Source: Loxodes magnus (Eukaryota > Ciliophora > Karyorelictea > Loxodida > Loxodidae). Taken from it: 64,000 bases of DNA. Below are positions 26,107 through 37,579 of this stretch, piece by piece. Position numbers and translations under genes: made by a program. Positions within the stretch are counted from its first letter, which is position 1. Each line of letters opens with the position of its first letter. Under the pieces are notes generated by a model, which was not told the DNA's origin, did no database searches, and saw only the letters and a list, made by a program, of their open reading frames with translations. Where the stretch lies: contig CAMPDV010000236.1 of assembly GCA_946699065.1 (NCBI GenBank), positions 186,001 through 250,000 of the forward strand, in the 5' to 3' direction.

Positions 26107-27395
26107 TCTAATTGTATTTTCATTCTTTTGATTGTTTGATTATTCATCGAAATGTAAATGAAATTGAAAGCAGCTTATGCAGATAAGGATATTTTTGGTA
26201 TTAAGAGATATTTTATTAAATAGATAGCTAAAAACATTTTTAATCATTGCTGTTTCAAATTCTTATGCAAAAAATCTTAGTAATTGGAGTACATCTGCAA
26301 GACTGTCAAATACTAGTTAACTTAAATGTAATTAGGACTAAGAAGAGAAGAGAATATAGAAGTGTGTTTGAGATAGCTTACATTTTAGAAATAAGTATTT
26401 TAGTTCTTAAAATATAATAAACTTTTACATTTAGATATAATAATAAAATAACACAAGTTTAGCATTTTCTCTTTTAAATAATAATAACACTAATTCAAAC
26501 AAATTTCAAGGCATTAAAGTGCTATATCACTAAATTATATCCTTCCTTTAATAAAAACAATTATAGTTAATATCTTACATTGAATTCATATCTCTCAGCA
26601 AAAAGCTTAATTTTAGCATAATTTAAATTTAGAATTATAGTTAATTGGTACCTAATTAAATAATTAAAAATGCTTCTATCAAATTATTTCCAAATAGTTT
26701 AATAATAACTAGTTTCTTAATTTTTAGAATAGTTTTCTCTTTGTTCAAATATCTATTACTATATCATTTATTACAATCTAAATTATCTAATTACAAAGCA
26801 TATTAAGTCAATTACATTTTAGATATGTTTTAATAAATAAAGCTTTAAAAATAGTAATAACACATTGAATAAAGCATAAAAATAGATTAAAGTTAATTTT
26901 TACTTTAAAGTAGAATTATCTCTTTATACATAAATAGTTTTCGAAAATACAATTATACTTAAAATTAAAATTAACTAATAAAAAAGCTAATTAACTCTAG
27001 CAAATACTTATCATTCAATAGCTTTCTTTAATTCCTAATTTTTTATGTTACTGTTTAAAAATTTAAATAATTTCTCCAATATGGTATGATGCTAGCTAGA
27101 AATTATCTCTGTTGGATAAATAATAAAAATAAAGGTTTATAGTAATTAGTTAAAATATATTCATACTAACCTTATCCTTACTCTAATGCTTTTATTTAAA
27201 TAACTACAAATAATAATTTTATAATCTCATTCTTTATTCGAAGCAAATAACTTAGTATATTAATATAAATAGATAAAATAAGTTAACTTAAAATTAGAAT
27301 TCAGTTTAGATAAAATAGGATTTTGATAGACTTTATTTAAATGTTTATTTGAATATTATTCTGTAAAATAAAGGATTATTTACAATATTATATAA
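26107..27395. other. Spacer of unit A, second part
   Basis: Closely alignable with 48,150-49,360 in unit C and its mirror image in unit B. Small indels of every length are scattered through it, as expected of non-coding sequence. Nothing else is recognised. Confidence 0.45.
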
Positions 27396-27710
27396 ATAAA
27401 TAGGGAGGAGCAATCCTACAACTGAAACTGACTTAAACTCTGATACCAAGAAGTACCCCATAGGCGAAGAACCAGCCAAGAGAAGACAAGATCGAAGAGG
27501 CATCAAGTAGCATTAATGATGAAAGATGCCAGATACTAAGGCCTCTTAGGGTAGCATTCCAATCGCGGCCCTTTAGAAGACAAAACTCACAAGGGAATGT
27601 TAGTACTTTGGAAGGCTTCAGCAAGAAATTTTTTAACTTTAAAATTCTTTATTAAGGAGCTGCGCACAATTGAGGCGCTACGCGCTCTATAATCTCATTT
27701 ATTTATTTAT
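27396..27710 (+). mobile_element. SINE-like element S2, unit A only
   Basis: An insertion of about 310 bp with a head unrelated to S1 and S3 (begins near GGGAGGAGCAATCC) and the common 3' hairpin (27,657-27,687) and ATTT tail. Units B and C are empty at this site: they run straight from ACAATATTAT to ACTTATTTTT. In unit A the short AT-rich sequence TATTATA is found on both sides, a probable target duplication. Confidence 0.85.
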
Positions 27711-27865
27711 TATACTTTTTTTCTAAAAACATGTTTAAATTTTTAATATTTAAATTAGTCTAGGAATTATTACAGCTACTGATATTTAACCTAAACACTT
27801 AAATGTAATTAATACTGTGTATCTCAGAATTTGCTTATAATTTTCTTGTGATATTAATAATAAGA

Positions 27866-27937
27866 TCCGAGGTAGTATAGTGGCTAGTATTTCTGCCTGT
27901 CACGCAGACGACCCGGGTTCAATCCCCGGCCTCGGAG
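27866..27937 (+). tRNA. tRNA-Asp (GTC), unit A
   Basis: A full 72-nt cloverleaf. The acceptor stem TCCGAGG pairs with CCTCGGA, the discriminator base is G, the anticodon loop is CTGTCAC with GTC, and the T-arm is CCGGG-TTCAATC-CCCGG. Box A (TAGTATAGTGG) and box B (GGTTCAATCCC) are present, and a T run after position 37937-equivalent here (27,938-27,942) serves as RNA polymerase III terminator. Confidence 0.97.
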
Positions 27938-28996
27938 TTTTTATGTTTTTCTGTTATTTAAAACTATTTTAATTTAAATTTAGATAATAATTTATTTTTC
28001 TCATATAACTTTTAATAAGCATATGTAATTTTTATTATTTCATTATTATAATCATCTTACATTTCTTCTTTATGTATAACTCTGTAAGATTTTAATATCT
28101 ATCAAATAACTTTTTTAGATTTTATTTTTATAATCTTAAATAACTTATAATTTTTAACTATATTATATTAATATTTCTTTTATCTATCCTTTAAATTATT
28201 ATTTTTTCTTTTCTTCTATCATTATTATATGAAGTTAAAAATATTGAATAGTATAATCTCATACTATTTAATTTCTTTAATAATTGATATTTTTATTATT
28301 TAATATCCTTAGATTTAAAAATAAGTTATTAATTTAAATACAACACATTCTAATTTTTAGTTTAGCTTTTCTATTAATTATATGATTCTTTAGATACATT
28401 TAACTTAATTTTTATCTTAAAATAAAAGTTTTAAATCTTTTTTAAGTTTCTGGTAGTTTAAATTATTTTATTAGAAATTAAAGATTTATAACTTTGTAAT
28501 GTAATTAAGTGATGTTTGAGTCAAAAAGAAAAGTTGAAAGAAATATAAGAAAATAATAAAAAATACTAAGTTAAATAAATAATTAAGAATAAACTAAATT
28601 TATATTTAATATTTTATTATATCTATATAATCAAACTTTATTCATAGTTTATTATGCTTTTATTGATTATATTTGCAAACAAAGATAAAAAAAGAAAAAT
28701 CAATTATGTTTTTAAGAATAAATTATTAACTTTTGTGCATATAAATAAGAAGGCTATAATCTAAATTATTTAAAGTCTGCTTTATACTTTTAATGATTAT
28801 TTAATAAGAATTTTAGATATTTATAGTTAAGCAACTATTAAATTATTTATGCCAATTAAAAGTTAAGATTCCCAGGTATATAATTTCTCCATTCTGCTAT
28901 ATCATACTAAAATTGCTTGCTTGAACTACTATAAAATGCATATGATAAATGAGATAATTAGCTTGATTTAAAAAATAAAATTTCTAAGTCATTTTG
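27938..28996. other. 3' flank of unit A tRNA up to the duplication junction
   Basis: Aligned with 49,581-51,240 of unit C except for the 840-bp insertion found only there. No coding frame is seen. The alignment with unit C ends at 28,996, where the inverted S1 remnant begins. Confidence 0.5.
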
Positions 28997-29205
28997 ATAT
29001 TTATAAGTCCAATGAGTCATGTCAGCTTCTCAAAATGGGGAATCTTCTTATTAAAAATTATTCTTAAATCTTGAGTCAAATGTTTCAGTCTTCTTGAATA
29101 AGGTCCAAATAAGAATTAGTTATTAAGTCATTAATTAGAAGGCCCACCAGTCAAACTTTCATACTGCCAGAGAGAATCCTCGGGCCGACATCCATTTTAT
29201 ATTAT
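28997..29205 (-). mobile_element. Truncated S1 copy at the arm boundary
   Basis: The reverse complement of the middle and start of S1. It ends abruptly at the sequence matching 59,068, so the 3' hairpin and tail are missing, and it has an internal deletion of about 120 bp relative to 58,770-58,890 (GAATCCTCGG joins directly to GCCGACATCC). The arm breakpoint lies inside S1. Confidence 0.8.
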
Positions 29206-29311
29206 AATATTTTTTAATTTAAAAACTATAAAAAATCTGGTTGTAGTAAAAACTTTCATAGTGATTGTTCGCTAGGCTTTAGACCTTTTGCATCATTTCA
29301 ACTAGATGTAT

Positions 29312-29917
29312 TCAAATTTCTTTAAGATAAATCTTATAAAATCGTAAAAAATAAAATTATATAAAGATGTTTTAGTTAAAGAGTTTGATTCTTAACCAGT
29401 TATCATTGCTTCTGTAATTTTCAAATACCTAAGAGAAATTTTTAATTATTAAACTTGTATTTTTATTTTTAAGAATGACAGCCACAATAGTAATTTCGTC
29501 AAATACATCTTTATATGGATTTATACTTAGGATTTGCTGCTCCTTAATGCTAAAAAATTATCTTTTTCTGAAATTACTATTTGATTACGATGTTGGAATT
29601 GTTTGCTTTTGCTTGAATTTAGAAACCAGAACTTAAAGCCTAAAAAATTATATAATAATAAGCTTAAGAATTATAAATAAATCAGCTATTTGTAAGAAAA
29701 TATTAATAGCAAAGAGATAAAATTTCTTTTAGTTTGGCTCAATAAGACAAAGCTTTAAGTTAATTATGTTATAAAGCATAATAAATATGGTGCTAGCAAA
29801 TGAAATACCTATTTAGTTTATCATCTAAAATAAATTAGCCACATTCATTTGTTTATTAATATTAAAGTTTAGTTTATTAAATAGATTTTCAGTTTTATAT
29901 GAAGAGTGTATATTCAT
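29312..29917 (-). CDS. Small two-helix membrane protein (ORF b), left arm copy
   Basis: A 201-codon frame ending in TGA, the same length as its mirror copy at 58037-58642. It starts M-N-I-H-S-S-Y-K-T-E-N. It has two hydrophobic segments (residues about 35-55 and 65-100), then a polar region (FKQKQTIPASQSNSNFRKRQ) and a C-terminal part with FDEITIVAVILKNKNTSL. Reading needs TAA/TAG as Gln. The ATG overlaps the TGA of ORF a as ATGA. It may be a separate gene or the second exon of one gene with ORF a. The family is not recognised. Confidence 0.65.
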
Positions 29918-30204
29918 CTTAATCTAAATCTTATTATTAGCTTGGAAAGCTAGACGACGATTAGCTTGTCGTTGTGTTGCTTACTTTCAATGAATGCCTC
30001 TTAATAAATAATAAGTATATTCAATTTTTTATTTTCTTCAAACAGAGACCACCAGGAGTATAAATGTATACTCCGTAATCATAAACTCGAAATATCTTCC
30101 AAGGTGCGATATTCAATAAATGCATTGCTGTCAAAATATTGGGGTAAACTAGGATTTCTCTCAGTCAGAAATATAATCAAAGATTTAACTTCTTCTTCTG
30201 TCAT
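29914..30204 (-). CDS. Small acidic protein or first exon (ORF a), left arm copy
   Basis: A 97-codon frame starting M-T-E-E-E-V-K-S-L-I-I and ending at TGA 29,914-29,916. An internal TGA reads as Trp (SLWLRSIHLYSWW). Compared with the right-arm copy most differences are synonymous (CCA/CCT, CAA kept, AGC/AGT), with two replacements, and there are no indels. That supports a protein under selection or recent copying. A phase change of two between ORF a and ORF b also equals one 17-nt intron, but I could not find a clean 17-nt GT...AG in the junction. Confidence 0.6.
30055..30074. other. Perfect hairpin inside ORF a
   Basis: GGAGTATA, a four-base loop, and TATACTCC form a perfect 8-bp stem. The right arm has the same stem at 57,880-57,899. 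It lies within coding sequence, so it may be chance. Confidence 0.5.
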
Positions 30205-30739
30205 TCTCTTGATTTTATGAAAATTAAACTTTTATATCAGAACTTTCAACTCTTATAAACGATTGCTTATTGACATCACATTAATTATAAAAGATTAAGA
30301 GATGATTATTAACTTTTACAATATACCTAACTGGCATGCATTAATTTAAGCTTAAACCATATTAGTTATATAATGCTTAGCTTAGTAAAATAAAAAATAT
30401 AAGGAAACTTAAATTATTATATATATTAAAAAATGGTTACCTTCAAGAAGGCTTTTTATACCACCTCCTCAGAGTAGGAGAGAAAACCTTAACCACTTTC
30501 TTTTACCACGTCTTTGCTTCAATTATTCCAACCTTCTTTATTATGCATGGAAGCCAGACTAATCATGCAGGACCTCAGACTAAGCAGGACCAAACTAACT
30601 GACCGAACGAACACGAAATAATAGAAAAAAAATAGCAATATACCTATGATTGGTCGAACTGTACTAAAAGGAGGAGCACAAAATAAGAAAGGAATGTGGT
30701 AAAATAAGTAAACAACCTAAGTAATAATTTAACAAAATA

Positions 30740-31960
30740 ATGAACAACTCATTTCAGACAACGTCCCTGAAGAATAAATGTAAAGGGTCTAACTAAAATG
30801 CCTATCATGATTTATCAGAAATGGTGGCCGCAATTTACTTTAACCATTACTTGGAAAACACTGATTTAGTAGAGAAAAAGGTCAAAGATTAAGAAGTCAT
30901 ACAAGTGTTTAGAAATCAAATATGGAAGGATTACGGACAAGCAGTGGCGAAGTTCATAGTGAAATAAAACGGAATTGTATATTTGGTATTTAACAATGAA
31001 GAAAGATACTAACATTTCACTTAATTCAGGGAATGAACATTCAAAGGAGTTAGAATTCCTATGTAAGCTAGAAACTAATTGGATTATTTTGACATTCATA
31101 ACTAACCAATTTACTTCATAATTAACGAATACTCAAATATGAAGGAAGTAATGGAAATAATAAGATAATATGAAAAATCAAGAGGAGAGATATAGCATAC
31201 ATATCCAAACACAACAATGCTAACAGGGAGCAGTGTAGTCTACCTAAATTTAAAGGATGTAGACGAAGCAAAGAGGATATCAGAAGTAATAGATTTGAAT
31301 GGAAACAAAATGAGAATATAGCACCCAGTAAATTTTATCTGCTGCCTATGTAAAGTGAAAGGGCACACAGACCAGCAATGCAGAAGGGTGGAAGTAGCAA
31401 AAAGGAAAAAGCTACATACAAGAGAATTAGATATGCTTGAAGAGGAAGTTATTTTAACAATAAACAAACCAGATTTTGAAGCAAATCAAGCAAATAAGAG
31501 GATAATTGGAGAAGAAGAATAAATGATTATAGAGGAATCAAGGGAAGAAGAGAAGGAAATAAAATGAGGAGAATAGAAAAATAATTAAAACAACTAAACA
31601 ATTAAATAATAAAAAGTTTTTTATGGTAAAAGAATAAATAAAAATTATTTTTCATCAAAATGGAATTGGACATATGTAAGACAGAGGGATAGAGAAATGT
31701 TCAAATAATTAAATAAAATAGAAAACAATCAACTAAATAATAAGATATACCATAAAGCAAATTAGAGAAAAGGATAGGATAGGATAGGTGATGGAAAAAA
31801 CGCTAAACCCTAACAAAAGAAATAAGAAATAAACAAAATAGTATAATGGAGTATGTCAGGAAAAACGTAGATAAAGAAAAAAAGCAAAAAGAAATAGAAC
31901 AAACTCAAGAAGAAAAAGAATAATATGCAAGATAAAAGTGAGAAGAAAGAAGTAAATTGA
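30740..31960 (+). CDS. LINE ORF1, Gag-like RNA-binding protein (406 aa), intact copy
   Basis: The frame starts M-N-N-S-F-Q-T-T and stays open by composition to TGA 31958-31960 (1,221 nt). Residues about 25-180 form a globular part. A CCHC zinc knuckle C-x2-C-x4-H-x4-C lies near residues 206-219 (CCLCKVKGHTDQQC). A Glu- and Lys-rich tail follows. The codon TGA at about 31,566 reads as Trp, since both arms keep coding downstream (a 3-nt in-frame indel separates them at about 31,657). Role: binds the LINE transcript to make the RNP. The right-arm copy has several 1-nt and one 5-nt indels here, so this is the better copy. A second TGA lies at 31,973-31,975 if the first is read through. Confidence 0.8.
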
Positions 31961-31977
31961 AGCAAACTTCAATGAGA

Positions 31978-34900
31978 ATGTACTATGCTAAGAAACCGAT
32001 AAACAAAAATGAACAATTATCCGACTTCAACTAATAGGAAAAGGAAAAAGAAGAAGATTAGAATAGATAAGAAGAAGGAAAAGGTAGATAATAAGATGAA
32101 AAAGACAAAAAAGGGGAAAGAACTAATAAAGAAAATAATATGGAAGCATAGAATGATAGATAAGAAGAAGAAAAGGTGGAGAAGGAAGAAGAATAAAAAG
32201 AAGAATAAGGTGAAGAGGAAGTAGAGGGAATGGGTGTAAAAAAAGATTAAGAATAAGTCATAAAAATAGGGACAGCAAATGTTAGGGGAGTAAGAAGTGC
32301 AAAAGAGGTACTAGCCAAATTAATGACTCAAAAAAGTATCCACATAATGGCAATATAAGAAATTTAGATTGAAGACTAAAAAGATATGTGTAATATAGCA
32401 GGATATAAAAACTTAATAAATATGGGATCAAAAAAAGGAAAAGGAGTAGCATTCTATATTAGAAACGACATATGTAAGGAGATCAGATAGATATAGAATG
32501 AAGTAAGCCAAATGACGCTTTTTGGGGAAGTGAGAGTAATGGCAATAGAAATAATGAAATAACTAGCAGTAATAAATGTCTACGCTCCTGTTGCAAATGA
32601 CAACGAACATTATGAGCCTTTCTATAATTTAGTAAATGAATTTAAACTATAAGCAATAGAAAAAGGACTTAATATAATGATAATGGGAGACTGACATGCG
32701 CACATAGAAAAATGACTGCCAAAGAAAACAAACTCAGCAGGAAAGAGAATGGCACAGTTTATGGAACAGAATAATTTAATATGCCTAGACCCAACTGAAA
32801 TAGGTACCTTTATTCACAAAACAATGAGTATAAAATAGATTACTTTTTAATCGAAGAGAGAATGAGAGAAAAAATGATAAAAAGTGAATTTTATTACTCA
32901 TACGTAATAGGAGCCCATAGGCCTGCTATTATATAGGTAAAGATGGGTAAAGAAGTAAGAAAACCATAAAAGATAGCAAAAATAAATTACCTACTATTAA
33001 AGAAAAAAGAGATATAAGAAAAATTTGAAAGATTTATACAAGAAAATCTCTAAGAAGAAGAAATTGATAACCTAAACGGCACATAGACTTATAAATGATG
33101 AAAGAAAAAGATATAAGAAGGAGTTTAAATGGTATGTGGAAAAATTAAAACATAAAACTTTAAGATATATAAATATTCAGAAACAACAAAATAGTGTAAT
33201 AAAATCTTTAGAAAATGCAGCAAACAATTAAAATAAAGGGTAAAGAACAGAGAAAAAATAAATGAAAATCAATAAAATGAGAATCAAAGAGAATACCAAA
33301 GAGTAAGATAAGAATAAATTTAATCTTTAAAAAAAGATTAAAAAAACTAACTAAACCTATTTATGGACAATGTAAATAAAGGAAGTCTAACAGATATGTG
33401 GAAGAAACTAAAAAACTTACTTAATAGAAAAAATAATAAATGAGTACCCTTATCAAAAGAAGATGTTAATACTTTCAGGGATGAATGATAGAAACTGTAT
33501 GAAGATGGCGATAATACGTTACCAACTAAATTCTTAAACAAGAGATAAATAGTGGTAAAAGAATATGAAATTCGAGAAATCATCAACTAATTGGCAAAAT
33601 GAAAAGCAGCAGGACCTGATGAAATACAAGTAGGTACAATATTAGCAGGTGGGAAAAAATTAACAGAAGTAACATGTAAAATGATAGCTAAGATGATTTA
33701 AGAGGGAGTAATACCTTAAGAGATGAAATAATAATACATAATATTAATATACGAAAAAGGAGGACAGATGAACCTGATGAATTATAGACCAATCTCTTTA
33801 CTGAATCACGCTTTAAAAATAGTAGATGCATGAATTTTCTAGCAACTATAAGGATATCTGCATACTGATGAAGCGAATATTAATATGGCTTTAAAAAAGG
33901 AAAATCATGCTCACTATAAATTTTCAACCTAAGAACAGTATAGGAATGATCAATACGGAACAAAAAAGATGTTTTCGTAATATTTGTTGATATTAAAAAA
34001 GCGTACGACTCGGTGCAAAGAAAAGATATATGATAAATCCTAAACGATCTAAAAGTACCGGAATAGATAATTAAACTCCTAGCAAACTTCTACTGTGAAG
34101 AAGAAATTAAACTTAAAATCAATGAATAAATAGCAAAATCATTCACGACAAATAAAGGACTAAAACAGGGAAGCATAACGTCGCCAAGACTATTTAACTT
34201 AAATAATAAATAAATTTGATTATAGAGCGCGTAGCACTCTCGTTGGTGCGCAGCTCTTTAAAAAAAATGTTTCATACTGACAAGTATGTTTGTTACTGAT
34301 AAAATTATCAGATACTGATAAACCTTGTTCAATACTGGTATAATTATTCAGTACTGATAAAAATGTTCAATACTGATATAATTTTAGAATACTCGTAATC
34401 TTTAATACTTGCTGGAGGTCCAAGGACATGGCAGGATTGTGTCTCATTGCATCACCAAAGCAGAGGACGACATGTGTCAATTATGGGTACTTAAATTCCC
34501 CACCTCTGATGAAGCTCGCAATATTATTTCTTTTTCGTTCCAGTATTAAAAATAAACGAAACCAAGTCAAGCCAACGTCGAAGGTCTAAGAATCTTATGT
34601 CTCGAGGCCAAACCAAAGCAGAGGAAGACATAAAGTCGATTATGGGTACTTAACTTCCCCAACCTCTGATGAAGATGACCTTGTTGTTCACCTTCAAACA
34701 ACTATGGCGATTAATAATTTTAATAATAGCAAGACTCCTCCATAGCTTGGAAGATTAAAAGCTAGGAATTACGATAGACTTTAAAAACTAAGAGGGATGA
34801 ACACAAGAAATATATGCAGGATGTTTTGCATATGCAGATGACCTAGCCTTAATAAGTGAATGAGAATAATTAGAGGAAGTAATCAAAAATTTAACCTCAT

Positions 34901-36378
34901 GGGCAGAAAAATAAAAATTGGAAATTGTAGATAAAACAAAATGAATGATATGAAAAGCAGCAGAAAATAGAAACTGAGAAAATATAGGCAATACTATTGA
35001 GGTGGGAAATTTAAGAATCGAAAGAGTAACGTCCTTTTAGTACCTAGGGCATATAATAGAAGAGACCATCAGCTTTGAAAAACACATGGAGAATAGACTA
35101 GAAGCAGCATAAAAGATGTAAACATGAATACTGGGTAAAGTAACAATGAATAAGGGATTAACACCATATAATGCAGGAATAATGATAAAAACGTTCGTAA
35201 GCTCAGTATTCAGTTATGGGACAGAAGTTATCCCATATTGTGAATAATTTGTAGGAAAATAAGTGATGGAGCAATTAGAAACAATATAGAGAAGATCTTT
35301 ACGAGCAATCATAGATACTCCTTTCTAAGTGTAAAATGAGATGCTAGAATACGAGTTACAGTTTATGAAATTTAAACATTACCTATGGCAGAAAACGCTG
35401 AGATTAAGAGGCAGACTAATAGGTAACTAAGGAAAAATAGTAGATGGATTAATGTTCGACCTAAGTAAAGAAGAGAACTTTATATTTGAACAATAATGCA
35501 CGACAATAAAATTAGAATTAAAAATTGAAGACAAAGATATATTTATAGATGATGGTAATAACCAAAAAGGGAAGAAAAACATTAATCGTGCAATTTGAGA
35601 ACATAGAGTATACGTAGAAGATAGAGAAAGAATGGAGTAAATGATAACAACTCTACAGTATAGAAAAGCATGATTTGATGAATATGCAGTAGGACCACCC
35701 AACTACCTGAGATACAATAAAAATAGAAAAGAAGAAATATGCTACATATTTAGAATAAGAACGAGATGTAATGGGAGCCAGGATTGTTTAAAAGAAAGAC
35801 ACCCAGTTGTGCCAACCAAATGCCCTTTCTGTAATTATGCAAGAGAAAACGAAAGGTATATCATAGAAAAATGCTCAGAATACAAAGAAAGTAGATAAAT
35901 ATGTATTTGAAAGTTAAGAACAATAGGAGTAGAGAGACAGGGAATGGAACTATTTGATATAATATGAGGTACGGCAAAATTCGAAAAATTAATTAGAACC
36001 TAAGAAGAGTAAAAAAGAGCTAAAACTGACTTGATAATAAAAGATTATATCAAAAACATATTAGAAATAAGAAAAAAAGGATACTTAGAAAAGAAAATTG
36101 AATGAAAAAAAGAAATAGGAAAATATTATAGAGCAGGAAAAGGATAATTTTTATGAGTTTATAAAAGCTTGATTAAGAAGAAAATAATTAGAAACGAAAA
36201 TTAGCAAAGTATGTAAGAAAAAATAATGGACGCTTGTAACAAAGAATCAATAAAACGTAGATAGATAGAAGACAGAAGAACAAGAGATAATGAAGAAGAA
36301 AATGATGAAGATATGGAACTAATAAGGGAAGAATTTCTATTACCTGAAGGCTTACTTGAAGAAATAGACATGCATTGA
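31978..36378 (+). pseudogene. LINE ORF2, endonuclease and reverse transcriptase, left arm copy (broken)
   Basis: It starts M-Y-Y-A-K-K-P in the +2 phase relative to ORF1, with an acidic Gln/Glu/Lys-rich lead of about 90 residues. The APE endonuclease follows: IGTANVRGV, the catalytic Glu in MAIQEI, YAPV, and GDWHAHIEKW, in which both Trp are TGA. The RT domain has KWKAAGPDEIQ, YRPISLL, VDIKKAYDSVQ, QGSITSPRLFN and FAYADDLAL (catalytic Asp pair). A C-terminal CPFCNYAR...EKC motif has Tyr where His is usual. Breaks: a phase change near 32,790-32,830, before EYKIDYFLI, shared by both arms; a 1-nt deletion near 33,875 found only here; and S3 inserted at 34,208-34,719 between QGSITSPRLFN and the YADD block. 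The frame from YADD to TGA 36376-36378 is continuous. Confidence 0.88.
34208..34719 (-). mobile_element. SINE-like element S3 inside the LINE, left arm
   Basis: About 510 bp in the opposite direction to the LINE, with the hairpin (34,225-34,256) and ATTT tail at its left end. The head holds a near-duplicate pair of about 70 nt (CATCAGAGG ... CCTCTGCTTTGG), each able to fold through its CAGAGG/CCTCTG ends. Next to the tail come about six copies of a degenerate ATCAGTAYTGA unit. Flanking TTAAATAATA and TTTAATAATA look like the target duplication. The same insertion sits at the same LINE position in the right arm. Confidence 0.85.
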
Positions 36379-36445
36379 AACATTTATTAAAGAGCTGCGC
36401 ACCAACGAGGTGCTACGCGCATTATAAAAAATTTATTTATTTATA

Positions 36446-37507
36446 AAGCAAAATAACTATTAATATTTTAATTTTACTATTTAGTTAAGTTATTATTCTA
36501 AAAACTAGATATTATGTGAATAATTAAGAAGAAAAGGATTTAGAATATGTAAGAGTCTCATAGAAACAATAAATATATTCTGTGATGTGATTTTATATTT
36601 AATCAAATAATTAAACTAAAAAAGTTCTCTTATGGAGATGAATTAGATTAGGAAAGAAAATAATAATTCATATTTACTTATCATTCCTTTATAAATATTA
36701 AAATGACTTAAACATTTAATTTTTTAAATCAAGCTAATTCTCCTATTTATCATATGCATTATATAGTAGCTCAGCAAGCAATTTTAGTATGATATAGCTG
36801 AATGAAGAAACTATATAGATGGGAATCTTAACTTTTAATTGGTATAAGTAATTTAATAGTTGCTTAAGTATAAATATCTAAAATTCTTATTGAATAATCA
36901 TTAAAAGTATAAAGGAGACTTTAAATAATTTAGATTATAGCCTTCTTGTTTATATGCACAAAAGTTAATAATTTAATTACCTAAAAGTAAATAACTTGAT
37001 TCTAGTTTTGATTTTTTAGTTTTGTAAATATAATCTATAAAAGACGTAATTAGCCAAAATGAACTTTAAGATTATATGCATATAGTAAAGATTAGAATGT
37101 AGACTTAGCTTATTATTCTAGCAGCTTCTTTTAAATCTAAGGATATTAAATAATAAAAAAGATAAATATTAAAGAAATTAAATAACATTAAGTGTTATTA
37201 TATCAACACTTTTAACTTCATACGAATAATGATAGAAGAAAAGGAAAAATAATATCTTAAAGGATGTATAAAAGAAATATTAATATAATTAAAGTAATCA
37301 TTAATTAATTAAGATCATAAAAATAAAATCTAAAAATGTTATTTGCTAAATACTACAAATCTTTAGGAGTCAAATACAAAGAAGACTTTTAAAAGGAAAA
37401 TTATAATAATAATTAAAACTAGTTATGCTTATTAAAAGTTATGTGGGAAATAAATTATTCCCAAAATTAAATTAAAATTGCTTCAAAATAACAGAAAAAC
37501 ATAAAAA
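36446..37507. other. Flank between LINE and tRNA-Asp, unit B
   Basis: Mirror image of 49,581-51,490 without the 840-bp insert of unit C. It is nearly identical to unit C, AT-rich, and no gene is seen. Confidence 0.5.
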
Positions 37508-37579
37508 CTCCGAGGCCGGGGATTGAACCCGGGTCGTCTGCGTGACAGGCAGAAATACTAGCCACTATACTACCTCGGA
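37508..37579 (-). tRNA. tRNA-Asp (GTC), unit B
   Basis: Identical in all visible positions to the tRNA at 27,866-27,937, read on the minus strand. It is a complete cloverleaf with anticodon GTC and a T run after the discriminator base. Confidence 0.97.

Larger units (their letters stand above)
30430..36445 (+). mobile_element. LINE-type (non-LTR) retrotransposon, left arm copy
   Basis: About 6.0 kb, including an inserted S3 of about 510 bp. The order is: 5' UTR of about 300 bp, ORF1 with a CCHC knuckle, ORF2 with APE-type endonuclease, reverse transcriptase and a C-terminal cysteine motif, then the 3' hairpin (36,392-36,422) and an ATTT-rich tail. There are no long terminal repeats. The order of domains is that of APE-encoding LINEs. 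It is richer in purines and G on the coding strand than the host genes but uses the same reassigned code. Confidence 0.93.

Noticed and set aside
32009..32224. Lysine-rich frame before the endonuclease as part of ORF1 or a separate gene
   Set aside because: The other phase gives an acidic lead continuous with the endonuclease, and the differences between arms are somewhat more conservative in that phase (E/D, F/Y).
34440..34680. CTGATGA motifs in S3 as hammerhead ribozyme cores
   Set aside because: The matching GAAA and the three helices around a cleavage site could not be found; the motif arises from the CCTCTGATGAAG repeat.
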